Source: Prevotella sp. (lineage in GTDB: Bacteria > Bacteroidota > Bacteroidia > Bacteroidales > Bacteroidaceae). From it: a stretch of DNA of 64,000 nt. Location of the stretch: contig JAFRRN010000062.1 of the NCBI GenBank assembly GCA_017428055.1, positions 31,183-95,182 of the forward strand, written 5' to 3'. This document shows, in pieces, positions 53,119 to 60,601 of the stretch. The position numbers and the translations under genes were made by a program. The notes below the pieces were generated by a model. It ran no database searches, was not told the DNA's origin, and was given only the letters and a program-made list of their open reading frames with translations. Every line of letters begins with the position of its first letter. Within the stretch, counting starts at the first letter, position 1.

Positions 53119-53841
53119 ATGAAGCATGAAGAATCGGCTAACGCCATTGGCAATGAAGAATGTAGAATGAAGGATGGTCTTGCAACATGGGTTTCCAAGC
53201 AGGTGGTTCTTTGTCTTTCATCCTTCATCTTTCATCTTACGTTCTGCCTTCTTTGTTCCCTCTATGCTTCAGCACAAGTCAACCCCGAGGACAGACAAGT
53301 GGACATGGACAATCCCACGTTCTCGCCCATGGTCAAGGTGGGGAAGGCTCTCTACGAGGGCGACAGCATACCCTACGTGGAACTGAATAATGTCTATGTA
53401 TATACCAAGCCAACATTCAAGAGTGCCAAGCAACAGAAGGCCTACAACCGCTTGGTGTACAACGTGAAGAAGGTATTGCCCATCGCCAAGGAATGCAACA
53501 CCATCATCATCGAGACATACGAGTACCTTCAGACGTTGCCCAACAAGAAAGCAAAGGACGAACACCTCAAACTCGTAGAGCAAAGCATCAAGAAGGAATA
53601 CACGCCAAGGATGAAGAAACTCACCTATTCACAGGGCAAGCTGCTCATCAAACTGGTGTACCGCGAATGCAACTCTTCATCCTATAACCTCATCCAGGCT
53701 TTCCTCGGACCCATACGCGCCGGCTTCTGGCAAGCCTTCGCCTGGGCGTATGGTGCCAGCCTCACCAAGAAATACGACCCCGAAGGCGTTGACAAAGCCA
53801 CCGAGCGCGTCGTGCTGATGGTGGAGTCGGGACAACTCTAA
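53119..53841 (+). CDS. DUF4294 domain protein, exported
   Basis: A protein of 240 residues if started at 53119, or 224 if started at 53167, where a signal peptide reads more naturally (hydrophobic SSFIFHLTFCLLCSLYASAQ). The mature part matches DUF4294: YVELNNVYVYTKPTFKS, AYNRLVYNVKKVLPIAKEC and YRECNSSSYNLIQAFLGPIR. The family is confined to Bacteroidota and has no assigned reaction. The start region is built of ATGAAGAATGAAG-like repeats, leaving several ATGs in more than one frame, so the true N-terminus is uncertain. It is divergent from the helix-hairpin-helix protein gene. Confidence 0.83.
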   Translation: MKHEESANAIGNEECRMKDGLATWVSKQVVLCLSSFIFHLTFCLLCSLYASAQVNPEDRQVDMDNPTFSPMVKVGKALYEGDSIPYVELNNVYVYTKPTFKSAKQQKAYNRLVYNVKKVLPIAKECNTIIIETYEYLQTLPNKKAKDEHLKLVEQSIKKEYTPRMKKLTYSQGKLLIKLVYRECNSSSYNLIQAFLGPIRAGFWQAFAWAYGASLTKKYDPEGVDKATERVVLMVESGQL

Positions 53842-53889
53842 ACAATGTCTTTTTGTCAATTTTTTATCACAAAATGAGCCTCCGTGGCT

Positions 53890-54114
53890 GCGTTATTTGC
53901 CAACAGACCCGACCTTGGGCGAAAATAACCCCATTTTTTCGTGTTTTTCTAATCCGCTGAATACCAACGACTTGCGTTTTATGGTCTGCATCCGCCTTCA
54001 GTAAATGCGGCATTTTAACATTTTTTCTGTGGCATTTATCGGGCATAAATGCCACATCTAAAGGTGACGGATGCGGCATCTATCACCGACGGATGCCGCC
54101 CAAAAAATGTTAAA
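53890..54114 (+). repeat. Structured intergenic element, copy 2 (about 225 bp)
   Basis: The element begins with an imperfect terminator-like hairpin about 50 bp after the DUF4294 stop (GTTATTT and AAATAAC arms followed by ATTTTTT). It then contains TGAATACCAAC and a 101-bp core (54014-54114) with perfect 13-base ends TTTAACATTTTTT and its complement. Inside the core are two hairpins, one with perfect 12-base arms (TGTGGCATTTAT and its complement). The same block order occurs at 31281-31504, with the core starting identically for 29 bases. The remaining gap to 54558 holds the direct repeats described separately. Confidence 0.65.
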
Positions 54115-54237
54115 TCGCCATTTCCGCCTTAAATTACTGGATTTTCCAGAACCTCCAGACATCTCATCCGCCCCCGAAACACCTATTTCACACCTTCTCC
54201 CGAATACCGTTTTGTCAATATCTTTCATCGGAATTTC

Positions 54238-54422
54238 GTGGCACAGAGGTGGTCGCCTTACGGCGAGAAATTATGCAAAATCCTTTTCAAAATTTCATAA
54301 AAATCCCTTTTCCATGCTTGTCCTTGTAGGGTTCGTCTTCATATACGTTGCATAGATGGGGTCGCCTTACGGTGAGAAATGATGCAAAATCCTTCTCAAA
54401 ATGATTCAAAAATCCTTTTGCC
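54238..54422. repeat. Two imperfect direct repeats of about 76 bp
   Basis: Copies at 54238-54313 and 54347-54422 are 109 bp apart and share GTCGCCTTACGG(C/T)GAGAAAT, ATGCAAAATCCTT and CAAAAATCC-like blocks. The region is T- and A-rich with no ORF of note. It lies directly upstream of the regulator gene and could include regulatory sites or be a decayed repeat. Confidence 0.6.
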
Positions 54423-54545
54423 TTCCATGGTCTCGGATGATTCCGATACCAATTTTGAAAGATTTTGAATTCCATTTTGTAAAATTTCTGCGCGTAGCGC
54501 ACCCCAAAAATCCCAATCATCGTTTTCATTCTCCCATCTTTTTAG

Positions 54546-54553
54546 TAACTTTG
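54546..54553 (+). promoter_or_regulatory. -7 promoter element at the regulator gene
   Basis: TAACTTTG matches TAnnTTTG but ends only 5 bp before the ATG at 54559. Transcription from it would begin at about the start codon, implying a leaderless mRNA or use of the in-frame ATG at 54571. Confidence 0.5.
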
Positions 54554-54558
54554 CAAAC

Positions 54559-56322
54559 ATGAGGAAAGTGATGGTAACGATATTTGCGACATTGGTGCTG
54601 TGGTCATGCGGTGGCGACGGGGAGGCGATGCGGGAGCGGCTGGCATACGTGAGCCGGTGCAACCGCGCCGACACGGTGTTCACAGAGGCGTGGCTGCCCA
54701 CGGTGGACTCGTTGGTCCGCTTCTTTGACCGCCACGGCAACGCCAACGAGCGGATGATGGCGCATTACCTACAAGGACGCGTTCACCACGACATGGGCGA
54801 GGCACCGATTGCCTTGGAGTGCTACCAAAAGGCGACGGAAATGGCGGACACCACCCGCAACGACTGCGACTACAAGACCCTTGCAACCACTTATTCGCAA
54901 TCCGCTTCGCTATTTCATCAAACGGGATTGTTCCAATATGAATTGTCAGCCAAACAATGTGCATCAAGATATTTCCAACAGGCTAAAGACACCGTTAACT
55001 CCATTTTTTGTTATGAGTTGACTTTCTCTCCCTATTATCGCATGAATAAAATCGATAGTGCCGTGAATGTCCTTCTCAATGCAAGGGAGAAATACCTGGA
55101 ACATGGACTTAACGAGAGGGCGGCCTTGACCGCAAGCGGATTGGTCTATATCTACTTGAAAGACTCATTGAACACATTGAAAGCCAAGCATTTCATGGAT
55201 ATATATGAGAAAGAGTCTGGCATGTTTGACGAATTTTGCAACCTTCCTGCCCACCAGTACCAGTACTATGGCTATAAGGGGTGGTATTTTGAACAGAAGG
55301 GCCAAACGGATTCAGCTGAATATTATTTTCGTAAGACCTTGCAAGGGGAGAGAGCCTTGTCCCCGTTTGTGATAGCCTATCATGGCCTATTGAATATATA
55401 CCAGAAGAGAAAGGATGCCGATTCGGTCGCCAAGTACGCAGAGTTGTATTGTACATACAACGACTCCACGTTCCTCAACAGGAACACGGAAGAGATGGCA
55501 AGGATGGAATCCCTCTATAACTATACACGTCACCAACAGGATGCCGTCAGGCAAAAAGCGCAAGCCACAAAGGCAACTTTCCGCACATGGGCAGTCACTT
55601 CCCTTCTTGCCCTGTGGATTGTGGTGAGTGCGCTGGCTTTCTATTTCTATAGGTCGAGGAAAAAAGCCGCGTTTAAAAGGATTTGGGAAGACTACGTAAG
55701 GGCGAAGGGGCTTTACGAAGACAAGGAAGAGGAATTGGCTTTCTACCAACAATCCGTTGGTGAATTGATCAAAATAAAACAAGATGCCATGGACAGGCTT
55801 AAAGAGGACAGTTCCATGAAAGCGGCTGAATATGAACAGTTGAAGGAAGCTGCGGAACGTTCCAAGGACGAATTGTCCAGATTTCTCGAGTCAAAGAATG
55901 AAGAAATAGCGGAGTTAAGAGAAAGGATAACATTGCTCAGTTCGCAAAAGGACTTGTCACGGTTATTTGCTAAATATGATGACTTGTTAGCTATGCCAAC
56001 AGTCATAAAGTTCCATGCTTTCGGACAAAACATGGATGTGGAGATTTATAATACAGACTGGGATGATTTAAAAAGGGGGATAAAATCATGCTACTCCCGG
56101 TTTGTTGAATCCCTCGAAAAGACATGTGGGCAAGATTCCCAAACGGAACATGCAGGATTGTTGATGTTTCTCCAATTTAGGACAGATGAGATTGCAAACA
56201 TTCTCGAAACGAGCAAGCAACGAGTGACAAACATCAAGAGCAGACTGAACCGTGCGATGTTCGAGGACAGCAGCGCACGTTCATATTATTCGAACTTGTC
56301 ACATCGCTATCACCTTAAATAA
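54559..56322 (+). CDS. Membrane-anchored TPR sensor with C-terminal helix-turn-helix (putative regulator)
   Basis: A 587-residue protein. It has a lipoprotein-like signal (lipobox LWSC, residue 17), a periplasmic TPR-like helical region (about residues 20-330), one transmembrane helix (about 338-356, WAVTSLLALWIVVSALAFYF), a long coiled coil (about 370-470) and a C-terminal helix-turn-helix (LQFRTDEIANILETSKQRV, about 538-556). This is the layout of Bacteroidota one-protein regulators that sense the envelope and bind DNA with the cytoplasmic tail. A true lipobox with a downstream membrane helix is unusual; the Cys may not be lipidated. It precedes the DUF3244-like gene and the protease units, the likely targets. 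Met5 (54571) is an alternative start. Confidence 0.8.
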   Translation: MRKVMVTIFATLVLWSCGGDGEAMRERLAYVSRCNRADTVFTEAWLPTVDSLVRFFDRHGNANERMMAHYLQGRVHHDMGEAPIALECYQKATEMADTTRNDCDYKTLATTYSQSASLFHQTGLFQYELSAKQCASRYFQQAKDTVNSIFCYELTFSPYYRMNKIDSAVNVLLNAREKYLEHGLNERAALTASGLVYIYLKDSLNTLKAKHFMDIYEKESGMFDEFCNLPAHQYQYYGYKGWYFEQKGQTDSAEYYFRKTLQGERALSPFVIAYHGLLNIYQKRKDADSVAKYAELYCTYNDSTFLNRNTEEMARMESLYNYTRHQQDAVRQKAQATKATFRTWAVTSLLALWIVVSALAFYFYRSRKKAAFKRIWEDYVRAKGLYEDKEEELAFYQQSVGELIKIKQDAMDRLKEDSSMKAAEYEQLKEAAERSKDELSRFLESKNEEIAELRERITLLSSQKDLSRLFAKYDDLLAMPTVIKFHAFGQNMDVEIYNTDWDDLKRGIKSCYSRFVESLEKTCGQDSQTEHAGLLMFLQFRTDEIANILETSKQRVTNIKSRLNRAMFEDSSARSYYSNLSHRYHLK

Positions 56323-56354
56323 GAAATAACAATAAATGTCCTTAAAGTGTACAA

Positions 56355-56447
56355 AAGGTGTATTTTTTTCTTGGTGCGTTATTGTCAATTGAAAACCAAG
56401 GATTTAAGTTGGCTAAAACAATTATTAACAGGAGGAAGGTGTATTTT
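56355..56447 (+). promoter_or_regulatory. Pair of 12-bp direct repeats upstream of the DUF3244-like gene
   Basis: AAGGTGTATTTT occurs at 56355-56366 and 56436-56447, each next to a GTGTAC-containing stretch. They lie 25 bp and about 106 bp upstream of the -33 box and directly downstream of the regulator gene, so they are candidate binding sites for it. Confidence 0.45.
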
Positions 56448-56471
56448 GGTGTACTTTTAAACCGTTAAATG

Positions 56472-56503
56472 TTTGTACTGTTTGGATTATCTTCATAATT
56501 TTG
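56472..56503 (+). promoter_or_regulatory. Promoter of the DUF3244-like gene
   Basis: TTTG (56472-56475) and TAATTTTG (56496-56503) are separated by 20 bp, an excellent match to the Bacteroidota consensus. The start codon is 24 bp further on. Confidence 0.7.
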
Positions 56504-56526
56504 TGTGGTTTAAACATAAAAATATT

Positions 56527-56898
56527 ATGGGTAAAAAATTATTTGCAATCTTTTCTGTACTATTCATCTTTAGTTTCGTACAGACAGCGGTATTGGCCGA
56601 TGGTGAGCCAATCATGTTGGGGGTGACCATTGATGACCCAGAGCAAAATTTTCCATCTTATCCAAAGACCCCCATTGTTCCACCTTCTGTCTCTCTCGAC
56701 GACCACACATTGTATTTTGCAACTCCTTGTGACGGCTGTACGCTGAACATCGTGGACGGTAACGGCGTGGTGGTCTATACTATCGTGATTCCCACGGGGA
56801 CGACATCCTTGGTGCTTCCTGCAACCCTCTCTGGCGAGTACGGGCTGCAAATCATCAGCGGCATCTATCTTTTCTTCGGCACGATTGACTTGCCATAG
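56527..56898 (+). CDS. Small secreted DUF3244-like protein
   Basis: A 123-residue protein with a signal peptide (MGKKLFAIFSVLFIFSFVQT, cleaved near AVLA). The mature part has a Pro-rich linker (residues about 45-55), then a single beta-sandwich domain (LDDHTLYFATPCDGCTLNIV to YGLQIISGIYLFFGTID) like DUF3244 proteins, with two nearby Cys that could form a disulfide. Such proteins often accompany TPR/HTH regulators and secreted proteases in Bacteroidales; some resemble protease pro-region or inhibitor domains. The start is set by the promoter 24 bp upstream. It is followed by a hairpin terminator. Confidence 0.75.
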   Translation: MGKKLFAIFSVLFIFSFVQTAVLADGEPIMLGVTIDDPEQNFPSYPKTPIVPPSVSLDDHTLYFATPCDGCTLNIVDGNGVVVYTIVIPTGTTSLVLPATLSGEYGLQIISGIYLFFGTIDLP

Positions 56899-56930
56899 AT
56901 ACTTACAGACACATTATATAATGTCCCGGC

Positions 56931-56970
56931 GGGAGGCATGTCCGAAAGCGATTGGCAAGACATGCCTCCC
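56931..56970 (+). terminator. Hairpin after the DUF3244-like gene
   Basis: Perfect 12-base arms (GGGAGGCATGTC at 56931-56942 and its complement at 56959-56970) enclose a 16-base loop. There is only a weak T-rich tail. Confidence 0.6.
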
Positions 56971-57007
56971 CTTATCTTAACAAGGAATGAAATAGTCTAA
57001 TATTTCT

Positions 57008-57039
57008 TTTGGCACTATTCCCCTTTTTATGTATATTTG
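57008..57039 (+). promoter_or_regulatory. Promoter of protease unit A
   Basis: TTTG (57008-57011) and TATATTTG (57032-57039) have 20-bp spacing. The surrounding 60 bp (TTTCTTTTGGCACTA, then GACAGAAACGGATTATTAAC) recur almost unchanged upstream of unit B, and the last part recurs in unit C. Confidence 0.8.
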
Positions 57040-57079
57040 CGACAGAAACGGATTATTAACACATTTAATAATTGAGACA

Positions 57080-57493
57080 ATGGATAGAATCAAGAAACCA
57101 TTTATAATCATGCTCACATTGCTGCTTATCCTGTGCTTTGTGGAATGCGACAGTAACGATTCCGCCAATAACCCTTTGATTGATAATTTGAGGTTGGAAG
57201 GTTCATGGAATCTATATAAGTCATACGGCGGTTTCAGCCAACCTATGATTTATGACGAGGGCACACTTTCTCTCACTTTCTACCATGGCAACACTTTGAG
57301 CGTCTCTTCCGACAATAAAGATCACACACCTTTTCTTCCCATAGGAGAGTATACTTATTTTTGCCAACAAAAAACTAACACTATCGTTATCAACAAAGTA
57401 TCCTATCAATTCTTCATTGAAGATAAAACCCTAACGATACATGAGGACTTAACGGCCGATGGAAAAGCATTTGTTTTCAAACTTAAAAACTAA
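57080..57493 (+). CDS. Small lipocalin-like lipoprotein of protease unit A
   Basis: A 137-residue lipoprotein (start MDRIKKPFIIMLTLLL; lipobox FVEC followed by DSNDSANN). The mature domain opens LRLEGSWNLYKSYGGF and continues as alternating strands to FVFKLKN, a lipocalin-like barrel of about 100 residues. It lies 8 bp upstream of the M43-type protease gene. By position and fold it could be an inhibitor or folding partner of that protease, similar in concept to barrel-shaped metalloprotease inhibitors, but no inhibitory residue can be identified by eye. The ATG at 57080 is preferred over one at 57029 because the latter lies within the -7 promoter region. Confidence 0.72.
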   Translation: MDRIKKPFIIMLTLLLILCFVECDSNDSANNPLIDNLRLEGSWNLYKSYGGFSQPMIYDEGTLSLTFYHGNTLSVSSDNKDHTPFLPIGEYTYFCQQKTNTIVINKVSYQFFIEDKTLTIHEDLTADGKAFVFKLKN

Positions 57494-57501
57494 ATAATAT
57501 C

Positions 57502-59481
57502 ATGAGGAAACCATTTTTAATATTGTTAATGCTCATATATAGGCTGGTGATATTTGCCCAAGGCTATTGCGCTACATTACCAACCACTGATGTCACAAAT
57601 TTAAACCTATTACAAAGTCATTACTCGGCTAAATCAAAATTATCACGAACAGACGGAAATAGTTATTACTTTCTAAAACTATATTTTCACGTGTTGAGAA
57701 AAACAGACGGAACACGAGGTCTATCACTATCTAATGTTCGATATTCATTTGAGATATTGAATGGAGATTTCAATCCTCATCATATATTCTTTGTCTGGGA
57801 TGGTTATATTGATTATATAGATGACTCTTATCTATTTAACACATTAAGTAGTAGTATCTTTTCAATCAATAATCATCAAGATGGCATCGATATTTACTTA
57901 TATGGAGATAATACAAGTGGTGAAGGGCTAGCAAATGGAGTAGGCAATTCTGCTGAACTATATGTTAGTGGTAAATATTGGGATTATCCGTATCAAACAT
58001 TGGCTAATACACACGTTATATCCCACGAAATGGGACATGTACTTTTTTTATACCACACGCATCATGGAACATATAATGAAGGCGGAAACGACAACCCCTG
58101 TGCGGAACTTGTCAATGGCAGCAACTCAAATATTTGTGGAGATTATATTGAAGATACACCTGCAGATCCTCATTTGCAATTTAATGTTAACCCAACGACA
58201 TACCAATGGAATGATTCTGGTTATGATTCAAATGGTGATCCCTACGCCCCAGACGTTCGACAAATCATGTCGTATACAAATATAAATTGTATGCAATACT
58301 TTTCAGTAGGGCAAGGAGATAGAATGAGAGCAGCTATTGAAACACTGCAATATTTACAAAATGTTAGGACACAATGCATCATTTCTGGGGATTCAATACT
58401 TTATGATAATTACAAAAATTACAAAATAATAGGATTATCTGACAGTTTGTCGGTTTCTTGGTCTCTCTCTGGTGACAATGCCTCCAATTTCATCTTGCAA
58501 AACGACACTCCATCCTTGAATCAATGTAGGATTACAAAAGTTGAAGGGGCGAACTTCACAGGCTCAACCAGCCTTACCCTCACCGCCCATGTCCTATACA
58601 ACGGAACAACCATTAAGACCTTGACTAAGCAGATCATTGCCCCTTACATCAGCGGTCCGCTTGTCCCGTGTGGGTTTACGGCGTACACAGTGGAGTCACG
58701 CCCCGCGAACAGCACGGTGGAATGGTCGTCGAGCGGGGTAAACATGGGATATGACACTGACCCTTCCGGACTCATGCCGGATGACTCCACTGCATACGTC
58801 ATCATCAACAACGATTACGAGACCATCCGTGGCATGTTAACGGCTACGGTGAAAGTCAACGGAAACGAGGTGGGGACGCTGACGAAGCAAGTGGACACGG
58901 GCGGGGACTTCTCCGCCACTTGGTACCAGGGAACCAATTCCACCCCAGCGAACCTCCCCAACCATGCGATTATTGAACTCACGGGAGGCGGTCACATATA
59001 CATGCAATCAAACGACTTCATAGGTGCTAATGTTACCCATTCAAGTAGTGGAATCTTGGTACAAAATTGGTCGCACGTCGGCAACACCATTTCATTCTCC
59101 CCCTTATTCCCAGCATTTTTGGGAGGAATAATAAGGATAGAAGGGATTGTGCCGAACAACTGCAAGAAGTTTGACATCCGTTTTACAAAGATAGACCCAA
59201 TATCCCCTTTCCTCTTGTCCATTAGTCAGTCTGGGCAAACATGCTTGTTTTCCCTTGATGTGGAACAAAACATCAAAGATGTGGAGTGTGAGGCTGTCGA
59301 TATCCCGTCAAATTGGCAATTGGCAATCTCGGAGGGCGAGACGGGAAAAGTCGTGTATGAAGCGGTGGTGTCAAGCCGTGAAATATCCGTCAATACAGAT
59401 GGTTGGCGAACGGGAGTGTATTTAGGCACAGCCTTGGTTGAAGGGAGGCATGTGACATGCAAGTTTGTGGTGTCAAAATGA
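57502..59481 (+). CDS. Secreted M43-type (pappalysin/cytophagalysin-like) metalloprotease with shared C-terminal module
   Basis: A 659-residue protein with a signal peptide ending IFAQ. The catalytic domain (about residues 50-290) has HEMGHVLFLYH (175-185) with the three zinc His ligands and Glu176, CGDYIEDTPADP (about 212-223) and a Met-turn (QIMSYTN, Met256) as in M43. The usual Gly of HExxHxxGxxH is Phe182 here. From about residue 294 to the end it carries a module shared with the S8 protease at 61344-63710, starting near SVSWSLSG and ending GVYLGTALVEG...CKFVVSK, a tail resembling type A sorting domains. The catalytic half is AT-rich, much of the module GC-richer. It shares a transcript with the preceding lipoprotein. 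Confidence 0.85.
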   Translation: MRKPFLILLMLIYRLVIFAQGYCATLPTTDVTNLNLLQSHYSAKSKLSRTDGNSYYFLKLYFHVLRKTDGTRGLSLSNVRYSFEILNGDFNPHHIFFVWDGYIDYIDDSYLFNTLSSSIFSINNHQDGIDIYLYGDNTSGEGLANGVGNSAELYVSGKYWDYPYQTLANTHVISHEMGHVLFLYHTHHGTYNEGGNDNPCAELVNGSNSNICGDYIEDTPADPHLQFNVNPTTYQWNDSGYDSNGDPYAPDVRQIMSYTNINCMQYFSVGQGDRMRAAIETLQYLQNVRTQCIISGDSILYDNYKNYKIIGLSDSLSVSWSLSGDNASNFILQNDTPSLNQCRITKVEGANFTGSTSLTLTAHVLYNGTTIKTLTKQIIAPYISGPLVPCGFTAYTVESRPANSTVEWSSSGVNMGYDTDPSGLMPDDSTAYVIINNDYETIRGMLTATVKVNGNEVGTLTKQVDTGGDFSATWYQGTNSTPANLPNHAIIELTGGGHIYMQSNDFIGANVTHSSSGILVQNWSHVGNTISFSPLFPAFLGGIIRIEGIVPNNCKKFDIRFTKIDPISPFLLSISQSGQTCLFSLDVEQNIKDVECEAVDIPSNWQLAISEGETGKVVYEAVVSSREISVNTDGWRTGVYLGTALVEGRHVTCKFVVSK

Positions 59482-59528
59482 AAAGTGGTTTTCTCCACTT
59501 TGAAATGTTTAAGCACACATATATTTCT

Positions 59529-59560
59529 TTTGGCACTAATCCCTTTTTTATATATATTTG
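59529..59560 (+). promoter_or_regulatory. Promoter of protease-locus unit B
   Basis: TTTG (59529-59532) and TATATTTG (59553-59560), 20 bp apart, lie within sequence nearly identical to the unit A promoter. The start codon is 31 bp downstream. Confidence 0.8.
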
Positions 59561-59590
59561 CGACAGAAACGGATTATTAACACTTTAACG

Positions 59591-59911
59591 ATGATGAAAA
59601 TGAAAAGGATTTCTTATTTGCTCTTTTTGCCCATTCTTATTTTTTCGATAATAGGAGTTGTCGGGTGTAGTAATGATGATGATGTTTCTTGTATCACGGG
59701 AACTATATACATACCTGACCAAGAAGAACGATGTGTTTTCATAGGAGATTTACACATGCCTAACGGGGTAGACAAATATAGCTATATGGAAACTGTCGTT
59801 GTGGAAAAAGATGATTTTCCCCTCCAAAAATACCAGACAGGGGACGTTATTGATTTCAATATAGTGGAAGTCAAGTCTGAATATCCCCCAGAGCCAATTG
59901 GATATTTATGA
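59591..59911 (+). CDS. Small lipoprotein of unit B
   Basis: A 106-residue lipoprotein. Its signal peptide (KRISYLLFLPILIFSIIGVV, lipobox Cys) differs by only a few residues from that of the 60602-61339 gene, while the mature parts are unrelated. The mature part of about 80 residues is beta-rich and acidic (YSYMETVVVEKDDFPLQKYQ) and not recognised. The stop overlaps the next start (ATGA), so translation of the two is coupled. The start at 59591 aligns with its paralogue in unit C. Confidence 0.7.
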   Translation: MMKMKRISYLLFLPILIFSIIGVVGCSNDDDVSCITGTIYIPDQEERCVFIGDLHMPNGVDKYSYMETVVVEKDDFPLQKYQTGDVIDFNIVEVKSEYPPEPIGYL

Positions 59912-60357
59912 AAGGAAAAACATCCCTGTTTTTCATAGAAATGGTTGCCATGCTGACAATGGCCTTGGCTGCATGTAGCAGTAATGACTATGAATCTTCG
60001 ACAGACCCCAGATTAAGGATTTTGGGAACTTGGAAAAAAGTCGTGAGTTATGGATGGCATGTATCAGAAGAGAGCATTTTCTATACATTCTCGTCCGATG
60101 GTAAAGTATGTAGAGAAGAAAAACAAGAAATGGATGGTGTCGTTGAGAAAGGGATGACATTTGAATTTGATGATGAATGGACTTATGATGAGAAAACAGA
60201 TGAAATCACTGGAATAATATATATAACATACCCACATAAAGACAATGATTCTACCTACAGGGCTAAATTTGAATGTATATTGGGTAAGAACGAAATGCGA
60301 TTGTATGGTGCCTCTGTATATAATGAATGGAACATACATGTTTTTGAAAGACAATAA
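59908..60357 (+). CDS. Small lipocalin-like lipoprotein of unit B
   Basis: A 149-residue lipoprotein (lipobox LAAC, then SSNDYESS). The mature domain begins LRILGTWKKVVSYGWHVSEE and ends in strands EMRLYGASVYNEWNIHVFER, typical of a small lipocalin-like barrel. It resembles the unit A lipoprotein and the lipoprotein at 17090-17560 in architecture but not closely in sequence. No protease remains in this unit; the next ORF is broken. It may be an inhibitor or immunity-type partner for a protease that has been lost, which is inference. Confidence 0.7.
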   Translation: MKGKTSLFFIEMVAMLTMALAACSSNDYESSTDPRLRILGTWKKVVSYGWHVSEESIFYTFSSDGKVCREEKQEMDGVVEKGMTFEFDDEWTYDEKTDEITGIIYITYPHKDNDSTYRAKFECILGKNEMRLYGASVYNEWNIHVFERQ

Positions 60358-60375
60358 TTATATATTTTAGATATC

Positions 60376-60566
60376 ATGAAGAAATCCATATTTTTTCAAG
60401 TATTCTTTGTTTCGTCTGTCCGATGGTTTTTTCACAGACGGAAGCTCAAGTCCTTTTTACATGCGACAAAACCATCCCATCTTATTATGTTCTTTCTGAT
60501 AAGGGAAATGCCTTTTGTCGGAATGATAAAGTTGATGATGTAACAAACAAGCATATCAATTATTTC
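60376..60566 (+). pseudogene. Frameshifted, truncated start of a secreted protein gene
   Basis: An ATG at 60376 opens a hydrophobic start (MKKSIFFQVFFV), but that frame then becomes unlike a protein and stops at 60543. From about 60420 another frame reads PMVFSQTEAQVLFTCDKTIP and further plausible sequence, completing the signal peptide with a typical Q-rich cleavage site. A one-base indel between about 60410 and 60420 therefore separates the two. The gene stops being distinct where the unit C promoter begins, so it is both frameshifted and truncated. The missing body may have been a third secreted enzyme. Confidence 0.6.
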
Positions 60567-60574
60567 TATATTTG
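60567..60574 (+). promoter_or_regulatory. -7 promoter element of protease unit C
   Basis: TATATTTG matches the consensus and is followed by the shared leader AACGGATTATTAACACTTTA, 28 bp before the start. The upstream TTTG seen in units A and B is not preserved, because the homology starts only at the -7 box. Confidence 0.65.
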
Positions 60575-60601
60575 TAAAGTAAACGGATTATTAACACTTT
60601 A

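Noticed and set aside
56355-56460. The TTGG- and GTGTA-rich leader as a riboswitch
   Set aside because: It matches no riboswitch motif known to me and lies upstream of the promoter, so it would not be transcribed with the gene.
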